Origin: an uncultured Roseiflexaceae bacterium
GTDB taxonomy: Bacteria > Chloroflexota > Chloroflexia > Chloroflexales > Roseiflexaceae
DNA length: 35,042 nucleotides
Assembly: GCA_937974195.1 (NCBI GenBank)
Contig: CALJIC010000105.1
Span: 1-35,042 of the forward strand
Reading direction: 5' to 3'
Shown: in pieces, positions 8,161 through 15,910 of the stretch
How positions within the stretch are numbered: position 1 is the stretch's first letter
Layout: every line of letters starts with the position of its first letter
Translations under genes and position numbers: made by a program
The notes under the pieces: generated by a model
The model's input: the letters and a program-made list of their open reading frames with translations, nothing else
Database searches by the model: none
What the model was told of the DNA's origin: nothing

Positions 8161-11100
8161 ATGGCCGAGCATCAGCAGCAACCACAGACACAGCCCGCGG
8201 CGGTGAGCCGCAGCGGCGCGTCGCTGCAGCGGAAGTGCGCGTGCGGCAGCCACGCCCACGGCGGCGTGTGCGAGAGCTGCAGGCGCCTACGCCTCCAGCG
8301 CGCCCCCGGCGGCCCCGCGCCGGACGTCGCGCCGCCGGCCGTGTATGAGGTGCTGCGCTCGCCGGGGCAGCCGCTCGACGACCCGACCCGCACGGCGCTC
8401 GAGTCTCGCTTCGGGCACGACTTCAGCCGCGTGCGCGTGCATACCGACTCCGGAGCCGCCGAGTCGGCCCGGTCGGTCAACGCGCTGGCCTACACGGTGG
8501 GCGAGCATATCGTGTTCGCAGCCGGGCAGTACGCGCCAGCAACGCCCGCAGGCCGCCGTCTGCTGGCACACGAGCTGACCCACACTGTGCAGCAGGCGGC
8601 GCACGAGACCGCCCCTCAACCCCAGTTGACCGTTGAGGCCGCCAACAGCCCGGCCGAGGCGGAGGCAGCCCAGGCGGCCGAGCGCGTCGTGTCCGGCCAG
8701 CGTGTGACCGTGCGGCAGCCCGCGGCGCCGCGCGTCGCGCGGTTCAAGGTCACCGACTACCCGGCCAACGAGGTGGGCTTCCAGGTGAAGCTGCGCCGCA
8801 TCAACCACCTGCTCAGCTACGGCCTGTTCGACTGGGCGATCACCGACAAGGAGGCGCTCGAAGCGCTGCAGCTGCTAGAGAGCATGAGCAGCGCCGAGCG
8901 CGCCACCACCCTGACCCAGATCAACGTCAAGCGTCTGCGCAATAACCTGCCGGAAACGGCTCGCCCGCGGCTCGAGACGATCCTGTACCAGACCGAGGGG
9001 GCGCGCGCCGATATCTCACAGGTGCGCGACCTGCTCAGCTACGGCCTGTTCGACTGGGCGATCACCGACAAGGAGGCATCGCGAGCGCTGTCCCTGCTGG
9101 AGCAGATGTCGCCGGAGCGACGCATGCACGCGCTCATGGCGATGGACCGCACCTTCCGCCGGCGCCTCTACGAGAACCTGCAGCCGGCCGAGCAGGAGCG
9201 CCTGTCCCAGATGTGGACCGAGGCCCACCCTGCGTGGGAGCGCCTGCGCCAGCAGGGCGACCCGCTCGAGCCCGGCGACCGGTTTCAGCTGCACGCCTAC
9301 AACCCGCTCGGCCAGAACGTCGAGCAGCAATTGTCGCGCGCCTACACCGTCAGCCAGGAGTACACCGTCGACGTGCCCATGCTCGGCGCGCTGGACGTGC
9401 GCGGGCTCAAGCCTGGCCACATCGCCGCTCGCCTGGAGTCCCGGCTGATACAGGAGGGCTACTACCGGGCGATTGAGGTGCAGGTCGAGGTGCTGCAGCG
9501 CGGCGTGCAAGTCTTCGAGGCGCGCGACATGGAGATGAAGCGCGAGCAACCGGAGACGCCGCTGGAGCCGGGCGATATATTCGAGCTGCTCGTCCTCGAC
9601 CCCGACCGGCTGCAGAACCAGGTCGATCTCTCCGGCAACTACCAGGTCGACCGGCGGGGATACGTCAGGATCGAGCACCTGGGTCTCGTCTCCGTGCACG
9701 GCCTCACCCGCGACGAGCTGACCGCGCATATCCTCCACCTGCTCGAGGACTGGTGGCACCAGCCGCCGGTCGTGTGGGTGGCCGTGGTCTCCCACCGGGG
9801 CGCGCTCTACAGCACGGCCGATCTGTACCGGCCGATCGCCCACGGCGAGTACAGCAGCAGCCAGGCGATCCGCGAGCAGGAGGCGAAGCAGCGGCCGATC
9901 CCGGAGCGGCGCGAGATCGACATCTACCTGGACTTCTCGCGCCAGAAGCTCGCCGAGCTGGAGCAAGGAAAGCTGCCCCAGCGCGACCGGCAGCTCGCGC
10001 TGGAGGCCCTGATCCGCTACAACGACTGGCTGTCCGCCCACAGCGGGGACGACGCGGCGCTGGCTGCCACGTCGCCCTGGGAGGTCTACGGCAACATCCA
10101 CACCCCGCTGCTCATCAGCGCGATCGAACGGGAGTCGCGTGAGAAGGTCCTCAAAGCCAAGGAGGAGGCCTGGGAAAAAGAGAACCGCGCGGCTGTCGAA
10201 GCCAAGCTGGACGAGTATATGCGCTGGGCATACGGCCAGTGGGCGGAGGCCGCCAACATTTTCAAGAGCGCTGGCCCGGCCCACCTGATCACCGAGCACC
10301 CCTACCGCAAAATCGCGCTCGACAAACTGACCAGCGAGGTGCTGAGCTGGGCGTTCAGCAACACCCACCACCCGGAGTTCCTGAGCCTCTCCCCGCCCAT
10401 GACGGCCATGCGCCTGCTCGAAGAGGACCCGCATCTCAAGACGATCTTCGAGATCGGCATGGGCGCCAAGCCGCGCCTGGAGTACTTCCCTGAGCTGGAC
10501 CGCACCCGCTACACGCTCGGCGACATGGCCACCGAGACGCTGATCGGCTTCCTCCCACTCCTCGGCGAGCTGTCCGATGCGTCCGACGCCATCACCGGCG
10601 TGAGCATCACCGGCCACAAGCTCGACACCGGCGATCGCGTTCTTTCGGCGGTTGCGCTCATCATTCCGTTCGTCCCCGGCTCGGCGCTGCGCGGCGGCAA
10701 GCAGCTCCCGGAGATCGTGAGCGACTTCGCTATCGCGACCGGACGCTCGGCGGATGAGATCGAGGCCGTCTTCCGCGTCGCCGGCCATCTGAACGCCAGC
10801 GACGTGCGCGAGCTGGAGCGGGTCATGGACAAGGTGGCCGAGGGGAAGAAGCTGTCCAACACCGACCTGGATGTGCTCGACAACGTCATGACCAAGCTGC
10901 GGGACCCGCTGGAGGAGCTGGCCTCCGCCAGCCGCCGCGGCGAGGCGCCCAAAGTCGGCAAGCTGCGCGCGGACCCGACGACCGCCAAGGTGCTGCAGCC
11001 GGGCACGGCCGAGCACATGTCCCAGCGCTGGCTGGAGTACCAGGTGCGCAACCCGGACATGTTCCCGCGCATCACCAACGTGATCGACCCCAAGTGGCGC

Positions 11101-11499
11101 AGGGCGTATGAGACCATCCTCAAGAACAAGCGCGCCGGCGGCGTGTTCGAGCAGGAGGTCCTCGGCGCACTGGGCCACACCAAGAACAGCGCCATGATGA
11201 TGGGGCCGGACGCGAGCGGCATCAGAGGCTTTATTCCCGATGCTGTCAAAGGCAACCCTACCGAGTTGGTGTGGGGGCAGGCCTACCACTTCACCGAAGT
11301 CAAGGGCTGGAAGGACATGTCGAACACCGGGAACCTGGCGCGCATGATCGAGTACGTGGATGAGTTCGGCGGGCACCTGGAGGTCGTCTTCCGATCGGCG
11401 AGCCACGCCGAGGGGATGACGGATCTATCCGGCCCACTCGTCAGAATCCTGCAAGATCTCCAGAAACGTGGGCTGGCGACCATCAGACGGTATCCGTAG
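8161..11499 (+). CDS. eCIS polymorphic toxin: DUF4157 carrier with C-terminal PD-(D/E)xK nuclease-like domain
   Basis: Protein of 1112 aa. In order: a Cys/His cluster (KCACGSHAHGGVCESC, residues ~25-40); the eCIS core domain with HELTH at 137-141; two repeats beginning LLSYGLFDWAITDKEA at 217 and 291; two modules beginning LEPGD at 369 and 468 that resemble the polysaccharide export (Wza/Poly_export) domain, each with a 'D..G......LG...V.GL...' core; a long helical middle; a hydrophobic pre-toxin-like segment near 796-845 (FLPLLGELSDASDAITG, then ITGHKL); and a C-terminal domain with FEQEV (996-1000), D1027 in GFIPDAV and E1046-V-K1048 in FTEVKGW. The D...ExK spacing fits a restriction-endonuclease-fold nuclease toxin. 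Codon use in the last 200 residues is less GC-rich. A separate gene 11 bases downstream looks like immunity. Nuclease activity is inferred from motifs. Confidence 0.82.
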   Translation: MAEHQQQPQTQPAAVSRSGASLQRKCACGSHAHGGVCESCRRLRLQRAPGGPAPDVAPPAVYEVLRSPGQPLDDPTRTALESRFGHDFSRVRVHTDSGAAESARSVNALAYTVGEHIVFAAGQYAPATPAGRRLLAHELTHTVQQAAHETAPQPQLTVEAANSPAEAEAAQAAERVVSGQRVTVRQPAAPRVARFKVTDYPANEVGFQVKLRRINHLLSYGLFDWAITDKEALEALQLLESMSSAERATTLTQINVKRLRNNLPETARPRLETILYQTEGARADISQVRDLLSYGLFDWAITDKEASRALSLLEQMSPERRMHALMAMDRTFRRRLYENLQPAEQERLSQMWTEAHPAWERLRQQGDPLEPGDRFQLHAYNPLGQNVEQQLSRAYTVSQEYTVDVPMLGALDVRGLKPGHIAARLESRLIQEGYYRAIEVQVEVLQRGVQVFEARDMEMKREQPETPLEPGDIFELLVLDPDRLQNQVDLSGNYQVDRRGYVRIEHLGLVSVHGLTRDELTAHILHLLEDWWHQPPVVWVAVVSHRGALYSTADLYRPIAHGEYSSSQAIREQEAKQRPIPERREIDIYLDFSRQKLAELEQGKLPQRDRQLALEALIRYNDWLSAHSGDDAALAATSPWEVYGNIHTPLLISAIERESREKVLKAKEEAWEKENRAAVEAKLDEYMRWAYGQWAEAANIFKSAGPAHLITEHPYRKIALDKLTSEVLSWAFSNTHHPEFLSLSPPMTAMRLLEEDPHLKTIFEIGMGAKPRLEYFPELDRTRYTLGDMATETLIGFLPLLGELSDASDAITGVSITGHKLDTGDRVLSAVALIIPFVPGSALRGGKQLPEIVSDFAIATGRSADEIEAVFRVAGHLNASDVRELERVMDKVAEGKKLSNTDLDVLDNVMTKLRDPLEELASASRRGEAPKVGKLRADPTTAKVLQPGTAEHMSQRWLEYQVRNPDMFPRITNVIDPKWRRAYETILKNKRAGGVFEQEVLGALGHTKNSAMMMGPDASGIRGFIPDAVKGNPTELVWGQAYHFTEVKGWKDMSNTGNLARMIEYVDEFGGHLEVVFRSASHAEGMTDLSGPLVRILQDLQKRGLATIRRYP
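8807..8855 (+). repeat. 49-bp perfect direct repeat, copy 1
   Basis: This stretch, beginning ACCTGCTCAGC and ending AAGGAGGC, is identical to 9029-9077, 222 bases (74 codons) downstream in the same frame. It encodes the core of the SYGLFDWAITDKEA repeat unit. The flanking parts of the two units differ substantially, so the identity is confined to the core. Confidence 0.9.
9029..9077 (+). repeat. 49-bp perfect direct repeat, copy 2
   Basis: Second copy of the sequence at 8807-8855, coding for the same residues beginning near position 290 of the toxin. Silent positions are identical too, which points to recent duplication or gene conversion between the two repeat units. Confidence 0.9.
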
Positions 11500-11510
11500 C
11501 AGGGGTTTCC

Positions 11511-12263
11511 ATGGAAGAGATCGTCACTGTCATCTATCTGCCCCCCGGCTTTCTGCCGGCCGAGCGGGCGCGTGAGCTGCTCCGCCTGGTCTGCGATGAC
11601 TTTCAATGGCTCACCCCGGCCCGCTACGGCGCGACCATCGCCGAGGAGGCCATTACGTGGTCCGGTGAAGCCGCCGACAGGCTGGCCGACTTCTACGCGG
11701 CACGACAACGGCTGGTGGTCGAGGGCCAACCATCCGGATCGGCCCTCCTGCTGCGGCCGGATCGCAAGGGGCAGCACACGACGCTAGGAGAGCTCACGTG
11801 GCTGGCGCCCGCCGCCGCCGCGGCAGACCCTGGCTGGCGCGCAGCGCACGTCCGCCAGGTGCTGGCTGTGATGCAGCGCGTGCAGTCGCCGCTGGCGGTC
11901 AGCAGCCTGGCCGCCGCCCTTGACTCGAAGATGTACCGCGAAGTCCCTGACGTAGTCGGCACTCGGAGCGAGCCGACGGTGCGCGGTTACGGCGATGGGC
12001 TGGCCGGGCTGTTCTGGCGCAACTACTTCGGCCCACCCTACGCCGCCATGCTGGCGCCGCATCTCGGGCAGCTGCCGTCAGAGGTCGCGCGCCAACTCGA
12101 CGACCACCACTGGCTGGTTGAGCCATACCCGCTTCCGGCCGGCGCGACGACAGCGGAGGGGCGGGCACGGGAGCAGGAGCTCATCCGGCGCATCGGCCCC
12201 GAGTTCTTCTACGACTTCGACGCCCACCAGCCGCCGTCTCGCACGCCGTTTTCCGCGTCGTGA
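11511..12263 (+). CDS. Putative cognate immunity protein of the eCIS toxin
   Basis: Protein of 250 aa, starting 11 bases after the toxin stop with AGGGG about six bases before the ATG. It has no signal peptide or membrane segment and should be cytoplasmic. The C-terminal half contains GYGDGLAGLFWRNYFGPPY, a 'W..YFGPPY' pattern seen in several immunity-protein families placed beside polymorphic toxins; I cannot assign one family. It ends EFFYDFDAHQPPSR. Its codons are more mixed than those of the structural genes, like the toxin tip, which suggests that the two were acquired together. The role, binding and blocking the nuclease domain in the producer, is inferred from position and from this weak resemblance. 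An unrelated accessory protein is the alternative. Confidence 0.6.
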   Translation: MEEIVTVIYLPPGFLPAERARELLRLVCDDFQWLTPARYGATIAEEAITWSGEAADRLADFYAARQRLVVEGQPSGSALLLRPDRKGQHTTLGELTWLAPAAAAADPGWRAAHVRQVLAVMQRVQSPLAVSSLAAALDSKMYREVPDVVGTRSEPTVRGYGDGLAGLFWRNYFGPPYAAMLAPHLGQLPSEVARQLDDHHWLVEPYPLPAGATTAEGRAREQELIRRIGPEFFYDFDAHQPPSRTPFSAS

Positions 12264-12523
12264 CGGCATGCCGCTGAAGACTGCGCCGCGGCGCCCGGAT
12301 GCGCAGGCGGCTTCTGCCTGGCGACGATCGGGGCAATGCAGGCCGCGCAGCAGGTGGAAGAACTTGGAGAGGACATCGAGCGCGGGATCGAGGGCCTGCG
12401 CCGCCGGATTGGGCTCTAGCACGCTGAGACGGAGCTGAGAAAGCGAGAGATCGCGTCGAAGACAAGCATAACGCCGCCGCCCGGCCGTTTATCTAGCAGA
12501 CTGCTGAAGGAACCAACACCGCA
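12264..12523 (+). other. Spacer with a possible gene remnant
   Basis: After the immunity stop codon the same frame stays open to a TAG at 12417-12419. The only ATG in it, at 12336, would give 27 residues (MQAAQQVEELGEDIERG..., ending LRRRIGL), an amphipathic helix with no convincing ribosome binding site. It may be the end of a decayed gene left by toxin/immunity exchange. The rest (12420-12523) shows no clear promoter. AAGGA near 12508-12512 is a likely ribosome binding site for the next gene. Confidence 0.35.
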
Positions 12524-13177
12524 ATGACCACGTTCCCACGCTCGCCGCGCCTGAACAAAGGCGGCGTCGTCCTGATCGACCCGGTCTCGGGGATGGTGCG
12601 CCGGATCATCGCGCTGCAGTACAACCCGGACACGCTGACGCGCTCGCTGCAGGTGCAGGGGGCCGGCGGCGAGGGCGGCGACCGGCTGGAGGCGCTGCGC
12701 CTGAAGGGCCCGCCGGTCGAGACGATCCGGCTCGAGGCCGAGATCGACGCCGCCGACCAGCTCGCGCAGGGCGATACGCAGGTCGCCACGCTCGGCATCC
12801 ACCCGGTGCTCGCCGCGCTCGAGACGATCGTCTACCCGACGAGCGGGCAGGTGCGGGCCAGCGAGGGGCAGGCGAGCGCCGGCTCGATCGAGATCGCGCC
12901 GGCCGAGGCGCCGCTGTCGCTGTTCGTCTGGAGCAGCACCCGCATCCTGCCGGTGCGCCTGACCGAGTTCAGCATCACCGAGGAGGCGTTCGACCCGGCG
13001 CTCAACCCGCTGCGCGCCAAAGTCAGCCTGGGCATGCGCGTGCTGAGCGTGAACGACCTGGGCCTGCAGCACAAGGGCGGCAGCCTGTTTATGGCCTACT
13101 TCCAGCGCAAGGAGCAGCTGGCCGCGCTCAGCGCGCCCGGCACCTTCGGCGCGCTCGGCATCGGAGGCATCCCATGA
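12524..13177 (+). CDS. CIS_tube / Afp7-like hub adaptor protein
   Basis: Protein of 217 aa of the contractile-injection-system tube family (the N-terminal part of Afp7/Pvc7, comparable to phage gp53-type adaptors). Diagnostic features are the early IIALQYNPDTLTRSLQVQ segment, GPPVETIRLEAEIDAADQL, and a second half with FVWSSTRILPVRLTEFSITEEAFDPALNPLRAKVSLGMRVL. It connects the inner tube to the spike hub in the baseplate. The start has AAGGA about eleven bases upstream. It ends in an ATGA overlap with the LysM gene; in Afp7 the tube-like and LysM domains occur on one chain, so here the function appears split over two coupled genes. Confidence 0.87.
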   Translation: MTTFPRSPRLNKGGVVLIDPVSGMVRRIIALQYNPDTLTRSLQVQGAGGEGGDRLEALRLKGPPVETIRLEAEIDAADQLAQGDTQVATLGIHPVLAALETIVYPTSGQVRASEGQASAGSIEIAPAEAPLSLFVWSSTRILPVRLTEFSITEEAFDPALNPLRAKVSLGMRVLSVNDLGLQHKGGSLFMAYFQRKEQLAALSAPGTFGALGIGGIP

Positions 13178-13533
13178 TCGACCCGCTCGCGCTCATCCCG
13201 CAGCCCGGCCGGACGAACAGCTACCAGTTCCCGCCCACCAGCCGCTACCACGGCGTCGAGGTGGCGGTGCGAGAGACGCCCGAGGGCCGCCCGGTCGCCT
13301 ACCTGCGCCGGCGCTTCGTCCCGCAGCCGGAGCGCTTCGCCACCCTCCAGGAGCACGTCGTCACCGAGGGCGAGCGGCTCGACAACATCACCGCCCGCTA
13401 CCTCGAGGACCCGGAGCAGTTCTGGCGGCTGTGCGACGCGAACGGCGCGCTGCACCCGCAGGAGCTCGAGGAGCTCGGCCGGCGGCTTCGGATTACGCTG
13501 CCTGAGGGCATCCCGGGGACGACGAATGCTTAG
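13174..13533 (+). CDS. LysM-domain baseplate protein
   Basis: Protein of 119 aa. The N-terminal half is a short beta segment (SRYHGVEVAVRETPEGRPVAYLRRRF). The C-terminal half is a LysM-like fold: EHVVTEGERLDNITARYLEDPEQFWRLCDAN, then LRITLP. In phage tails and eCIS such gpX/gp53-like LysM proteins help fix the hub to the wedges. The ATG overlaps the preceding stop, and the gene overlaps the hub gene by 8 bases (13526-13533). It is presumably the detached C-terminal part of an Afp7-type protein. Confidence 0.87.
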   Translation: MIDPLALIPQPGRTNSYQFPPTSRYHGVEVAVRETPEGRPVAYLRRRFVPQPERFATLQEHVVTEGERLDNITARYLEDPEQFWRLCDANGALHPQELEELGRRLRITLPEGIPGTTNA

Positions 13534-14650
13534 GGGCATCCAGCTGACGCTGCTGATCGGGCCGGCGGTGCCGCTTCCCGCGCCGCAGGAGGTGATCGAC
13601 GCCCTCACCAGCGTGCAGATCACCAGCGGAGGCCAGCGCAGCGCCTTCCAGCTGACCTTCAGCGTGAGCAAGCGCTCGCTGCTGCAGACGACGCTGCTGC
13701 CGGCCGGCTACTTCGACCCGATCGTCACGCGCGTGGTCGTGATCGTGACGCTCAACGGCGTGCCGCACGTGCTGATGGACGGGCTGGTGACGCGCCAGGA
13801 GAGCGCGCCGAGCAACGAGCCCGGCCAGTCCACGCTCACGGTCACCGGCGAGGACCTGAGCGTGGCGATGAACGTGGTGCAGGTCAAGCGCCAGTTCCCG
13901 GCCATGCCCGAGGTCGCGCAGATCTACCTGGTGCTAGCGCCCTACGCCGCCTTCGGGATCGTGCCGCTGGTGGTGCCGCCGTTCGTGACCACGGTCAAGA
14001 CGCCGCTCGACCAGGCCGACACGCAGACGGTGACCGACCTGGAGTACCTGCAGCAGCTCGCCGCCCGCTGCGGCTACGTCTTCTACGTCGAGCCGGGGCC
14101 GGCGCCGCTGAGCAGCATCGCGTACTTCGGGCCGGACATCCGCATCCCGGTGCCGCAGCCGGCGCTGACGGTCAACAGCGACGCGCACACCAACGTCGAG
14201 TCGATCTCGTTCAGCCTCGACGGCCTGGCGAAGAAGATCCTGGTGCCGACCGTGCTCGACCCGGTGACGCGCAAGGTGCCGATCCCGATCCCGCTGCCGA
14301 ACATCAACGTGTTCCGGCCGCCGCTCGGGCTGCGCCCGACGCCCCCGGCGCGCGTCGAGTTCCCCGATGACCTGGCCAACCTCCCGCCCGACGAGGCGGC
14401 CAAGCGGATCATCGGCAAGCTCTCGCAGTCGGCCGAGGCGATCAGCGCCAGCGGGTCGCTCGATGTCCTGCGCTACGGGCACATCCTGCGGGCGCGCCAG
14501 ATCGTCGGCGTGCGCGGCGCCGGCCTGGCCTACGACGGCATGTATTACGTCAACTCGGTGACGCACACGATTAAGCGCGGGGAGTACAAGCAGAGCTTCA
14601 GCCTGGTCCGCGACGGGCTGATCAGCCAGACACCGGTGGTGCCCACATGA
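13526..14650 (+). CDS. eCIS spike hub protein (gp27/VgrG N-terminal-like)
   Basis: Protein of 374 aa corresponding to the hub part of Afp8/VgrG. Features: an opening beta strand (LRGIQLTLLIGPAVPLP), a middle resembling the gp27 tube-like domains (SVQITSGGQRSAFQLTFSVSK; VLMDGLVTRQESAPSNEPGQSTLTVTGEDLS), a LEYLQQLAARCGYVFYVEPG segment, and a C-terminal strand (YVNSVTHTIKRGEYKQSFSLVRDGL). It would form the trimeric base of the central spike. The OB-fold and needle portion is encoded separately by the next gene, joined by an ATGA overlap at 14647-14650. Confidence 0.86.
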   Translation: MLRGIQLTLLIGPAVPLPAPQEVIDALTSVQITSGGQRSAFQLTFSVSKRSLLQTTLLPAGYFDPIVTRVVVIVTLNGVPHVLMDGLVTRQESAPSNEPGQSTLTVTGEDLSVAMNVVQVKRQFPAMPEVAQIYLVLAPYAAFGIVPLVVPPFVTTVKTPLDQADTQTVTDLEYLQQLAARCGYVFYVEPGPAPLSSIAYFGPDIRIPVPQPALTVNSDAHTNVESISFSLDGLAKKILVPTVLDPVTRKVPIPIPLPNINVFRPPLGLRPTPPARVEFPDDLANLPPDEAAKRIIGKLSQSAEAISASGSLDVLRYGHILRARQIVGVRGAGLAYDGMYYVNSVTHTIKRGEYKQSFSLVRDGLISQTPVVPT

Positions 14651-15177
14651 GCGCAGACACCCAGAACCGCTACTTCGGCAAGTTCGCCGGCACCGTTGTG
14701 AACAACGTCGACCCGGAGCGCCGCGGCCGGCTGCTGGTGACGGTGCCGGACGTGCTCGGGCCGCTGCCCTCGACCTGGGCCGAGGCCTGCGTGCCGCTCG
14801 CCGGGCCGACCGGGCCGCCCATGGGCGCCTACTTCGTCCCGCCGATCGGCGCCGGCGTGTGGGTCGAGTTCGAGCGCGGCGACCCCAGCCGCCCGATCTG
14901 GGTCGGCTGCCGCTGGGGCAGCGCCGCCGACGTGCCGCCGCTGGCCTTCGCCGGCCTGCCGGTCTCGCCGAACATCGTGCTGCAGACCGCCGGCCAGAAC
15001 AGCCTGGTGATCAGCGACCTGCCCGGCCCGACCGGCGGGATCATGCTCAAGAGCGCGACCGGCGCGACGCTGATCGTCAACGACACCGGGATCTACATCC
15101 AGAACGGCAAGGGCGCGGCGATCACGCTCGTCGGCCCGACGGTGACGGTCAACAACGGGGCGCTGACGGTGGTCTGA
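14647..15177 (+). CDS. OB-fold spike protein (gpV/gp5-like)
   Basis: Protein of 176 aa. Residues ~8-100 form a gpV/gp5-type OB fold: YFGKFAGTVVNNVDPERRGRLLV, then WAEACVPLAG, VWVEFERGDPSRPIWVGC. The C-terminal part has the alternating short strands of a needle-like beta-helix (GGIMLKSATGATLIVNDTG, YIQNGKGAAITL). Together with the hub it makes the central spike under the PAAR tip. It is translationally coupled to the hub gene. Confidence 0.92.
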   Translation: MSADTQNRYFGKFAGTVVNNVDPERRGRLLVTVPDVLGPLPSTWAEACVPLAGPTGPPMGAYFVPPIGAGVWVEFERGDPSRPIWVGCRWGSAADVPPLAFAGLPVSPNIVLQTAGQNSLVISDLPGPTGGIMLKSATGATLIVNDTGIYIQNGKGAAITLVGPTVTVNNGALTVV

Positions 15178-15183
15178 CGATCA

Positions 15184-15203
15184 GGGCGCAGCAGGCTGCG
15201 CCC
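15184..15203 (+). other. Intra-operon hairpin
   Basis: GGGCGCAG (15184-15191) and CTGCGCCC (15196-15203) form an 8-bp stem with a CAGG loop, just after the spike stop codon. There is no T-run, so a processing or stability element is more likely than a terminator. A related GC arm pair recurs at 33631-33653. Confidence 0.55.
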
Positions 15204-15228
15204 CGGCCATGAACGAGCGAGGTGAGAG

Positions 15229-15549
15229 ATGCCCGGTTTTCTGCTCCACGTCGGCGCGACGGTGATCTGCACACACGGCGGCCAGGCGCAGCCGACGGCC
15301 CCCAACCCGCGCGTGCTGGTGAGCGGCCAGCCGACGGTGACGATCGCCGCGCCGTACGCGGTGGCCGGGTGCCCGTTCAACGTCTCGGGCGCGCCCTCGC
15401 CGTGCGTCACCGCCCAGTGGGTCGTCGGCGCGACGCGCGTGTTCTCCAACGGCCAGCCGCTGCTGATACAGACCAGCCAGGCGATCTGCGCGCCGAACGG
15501 CACGCCGCTCAACATCGTCGCGACGCAGACGCGCGTGACGGGGACGTGA
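15229..15549 (+). CDS. PAAR-like spike tip protein
   Basis: Protein of 106 aa of the PAAR-like tip family (Afp10 counterpart), predicted to cap and sharpen the spike. H7, C14, H16, C48, C59 and C87 are candidate metal ligands. GQPTVTIAAPYAVAGCPF is the usual central strand pair and RVFSNGQPLLIQTSQAIC the closing part. GAGGTGA lies about six bases before the ATG. No C-terminal effector extension is fused to it. Confidence 0.88.
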   Translation: MPGFLLHVGATVICTHGGQAQPTAPNPRVLVSGQPTVTIAAPYAVAGCPFNVSGAPSPCVTAQWVVGATRVFSNGQPLLIQTSQAICAPNGTPLNIVATQTRVTGT

Positions 15550-15551
15550 CT

Positions 15552-15908
15552 ATGAACATCGACTTTCCGCTGCACTTCGACGGGCGCGGCCGCACCGCGC
15601 TCACCGACGCCGACGACCACATCCGGGACATGATCGAGCAGCTGCTGTTCACCAGCCCCGGCGAGCGGGTCAACCGCCCCGACTTCGGCAGCGGCCTGCT
15701 GCAGCTGATCTTCGCGCCCAACAGCCCCGAGCTGGCGGCCGCGCTCGAGTTCACGCTGCAGGGCGCCATCCAGCGCTGGCTCGGCGACCTGATCGAGGTC
15801 CGGGCGCTGGAGGTCAGCAGCGAGGAGTCGACCGTGCGCGTCTCGCTCACCTACCTCGTCCGCCGCACCGGCCTCACGCGGGCCGCCGAGTTTATCCGGA
15901 CGGTGTGA
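15552..15908 (+). CDS. gp25-like baseplate wedge protein (Afp9-like)
   Basis: Protein of 118 aa; the ATG lies two bases after the previous stop. It shows the gp25/IraD-like pattern: DADDHIRDMIEQLLFTSPGERVNRPDFG, then AALEFTLQGAIQRWLGDLIEV, with the conserved EPR-type loop seen here as GERV/RPDFG. In contractile systems gp25 proteins nucleate sheath assembly at the baseplate wedge. The length is normal for the family. The next gene begins within or immediately after its stop. Confidence 0.92.
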   Translation: MNIDFPLHFDGRGRTALTDADDHIRDMIEQLLFTSPGERVNRPDFGSGLLQLIFAPNSPELAAALEFTLQGAIQRWLGDLIEVRALEVSSEESTVRVSLTYLVRRTGLTRAAEFIRTV

Positions 15909-15910
15909 CC

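Noticed and set aside
9016..11406. 796-codon minus-strand frame opposite the toxin gene
   Set aside because: The plus strand carries clear domains throughout; the antisense product has no motif and no ribosome binding site.
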